Shown here piece after piece: positions 63,273-64,000 of a DNA stretch of 64,000 nt. The DNA comes from Sipunculus nudus. Lineage: Eukaryota > Annelida > Sipuncula > Golfingiida > Sipunculidae. The stretch spans positions 22,190,676-22,254,675 of the forward strand of contig CM049311.1 of assembly GCA_026874595.1 (NCBI GenBank). The letters are read 5' to 3'. Position numbers and translations under genes: made by a program. The number at the start of each line of letters is the position of its first letter. Positions within the stretch are counted from its first letter, which is position 1. Under the pieces are notes generated by a model. That model did no database searches. It was not told the origin of the DNA and saw only the letters and a program-made list of their open reading frames with translations.

Positions 63273-63800
63273 TGTGCCAGTCACTGGTTACCTACCATAG
63301 CAATACAAACCAACGAGCCGCACAGAAAAGATGTTACAAAGCGTGCTTTAGCACGAATGATTAATCACACAGTTGGTATGTGTGCTACTATTACACATAT
63401 CCTTTAGGCAGGTTTCTTATAACTCACTTTGAAGATAGGAAACAAAGTAGGCGCGATTAGGTTTCGTAGAACTAAGCTAACTTCGAAGATATGAAAATAT
63501 TGGCCCGGCTAGGTTGCGCACAAAAGTTCCCACTTTGAAAATTTGAAACAACTTGGCACGACCAGGCACGGGCGATAGAAATGCTATGCACCAGAATTCA
63601 TAGATGTAATGGTTTGTTTAAGGTATTTGCACTCTGTGACGTATGTGGAGGGCTCATGCGTTTATAATATTTCTACAAGGCTGACAGATAATCCAGAATG
63701 GCGAATAGGGTTTTACTTGCATCAGTTTGCTTCCAGCAGTGACATATGATGAAAATTATGCTGCAGATTAAATATTAATAGGACTTATTTAACCACGCTC
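63273..63800 (+). other. 3'UTR with degenerate ~53-bp tandem repeat
   Basis: After the stop, three diverged copies of a cactttgaagataggaaaca-type unit lie at 63425, 63480 and 63531, each followed by gg(c)(g)cgattagg / cccggctagg / cacgaccagg. A variant poly(A) signal, attaaa, is at 63767-63772 with a T/GT-rich stretch about 30-50 nt later, so the mRNA end is probably near 63790. The UTR extent is inferred. Confidence 0.5.
63767..63772 (+). terminator. Putative poly(A) signal ATTAAA
   Basis: The only common poly(A) hexamer seen between the stop and the window end. It is followed by a ctctgttattctctgttggt stretch from 63798 as a possible downstream element. The true end could also lie beyond the window. 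Confidence 0.4.
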
Positions 63801-64000
63801 TGTTATTCTCTGTTGGTTCTGGCTCAACCCCCATTTTGTCATATTGTCACTGTTTAGTACTTAAATCATTGCAACCAGAGGCTAGGAGAGAGCAAAGAGT
63901 AGAACATCCTCTACAAAACATCAACTCTTGTATCGTTTATTTAATCACGAGTGCCTTCGGTCTCCAGCGCGTTGGCTTAAGCCCAAAGAAAAATATAACA
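63801..64000. other. Downstream flank
   Basis: Two hundred bases with no exon or repeat recognised. Confidence 0.5.

Overview
The window is animal nuclear DNA. It is AT-rich, with short GT-AG-spliced exons set in long introns full of microsatellites, tRNA-derived SINEs and small DNA transposons. Several repeat ends (for example a terminal ...gggtcacttgtt) are of a kind I associate with molluscs. A bivalve or other lophotrochozoan is my best guess, but this is inference and no species-level marker is visible.

One gene on the + strand fills almost the whole window. I could chain 58 coding exons from 2899 to the stop at 63272, with compatible splice phases at every junction. Together they give about 2,579 residues. 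The chain enters inside the protein, so the start codon, the beta-trefoil suppressor domain and most of the MIR domain lie upstream of base 1. In order the product has: the end of MIR; the alpha-helical half of the IP3-binding core; helical repeats with an RIH domain; a long armadillo-type solenoid; a basic linker; RIH-associated repeats; the intervening domain before the membrane; a six-helix-type channel domain with pore; a CxxC...H...H linker; a short helix; and an unusually long Ser/Pro/Asp-rich tail. This is the architecture of the IP3 receptor / ryanodine receptor family of ER Ca2+-release channels. It is a divergent member: IP3R-like without SPRY inserts in the cytosolic part, but closer to RyR in several stretches of the channel domain. 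Its selectivity-filter motif differs from the family GGG(V/I)GD.

Layout: 1-2898 no exon recognised; 2899-10658 MIR end and IP3-binding core; 13225-22714 first helical domain with a tandem pair of short alternative exons (19034-19078 and 19771-19818); 23798-36739 RIH and solenoid; 39505-42643 basic linker after a GC-AG intron; 45185-47278 RIH-associated region; 50122-53150 pre-membrane domain; 53707-59646 channel; 60510-61220 zinc-type linker; 61586-63272 C-terminus; 63273-64000 3'UTR and flank.

The introns hold the other notable structure. At three splice sites (5182, 10473 and 59646) the splice site or its immediate flank has been tandemly multiplied into degenerate arrays. A TTA-flanked MITE family occurs three times, and a 1.7-kb hAT-like element sits at 47301-49014. 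No second protein-coding gene, functional tRNA, rRNA or CRISPR array was found.
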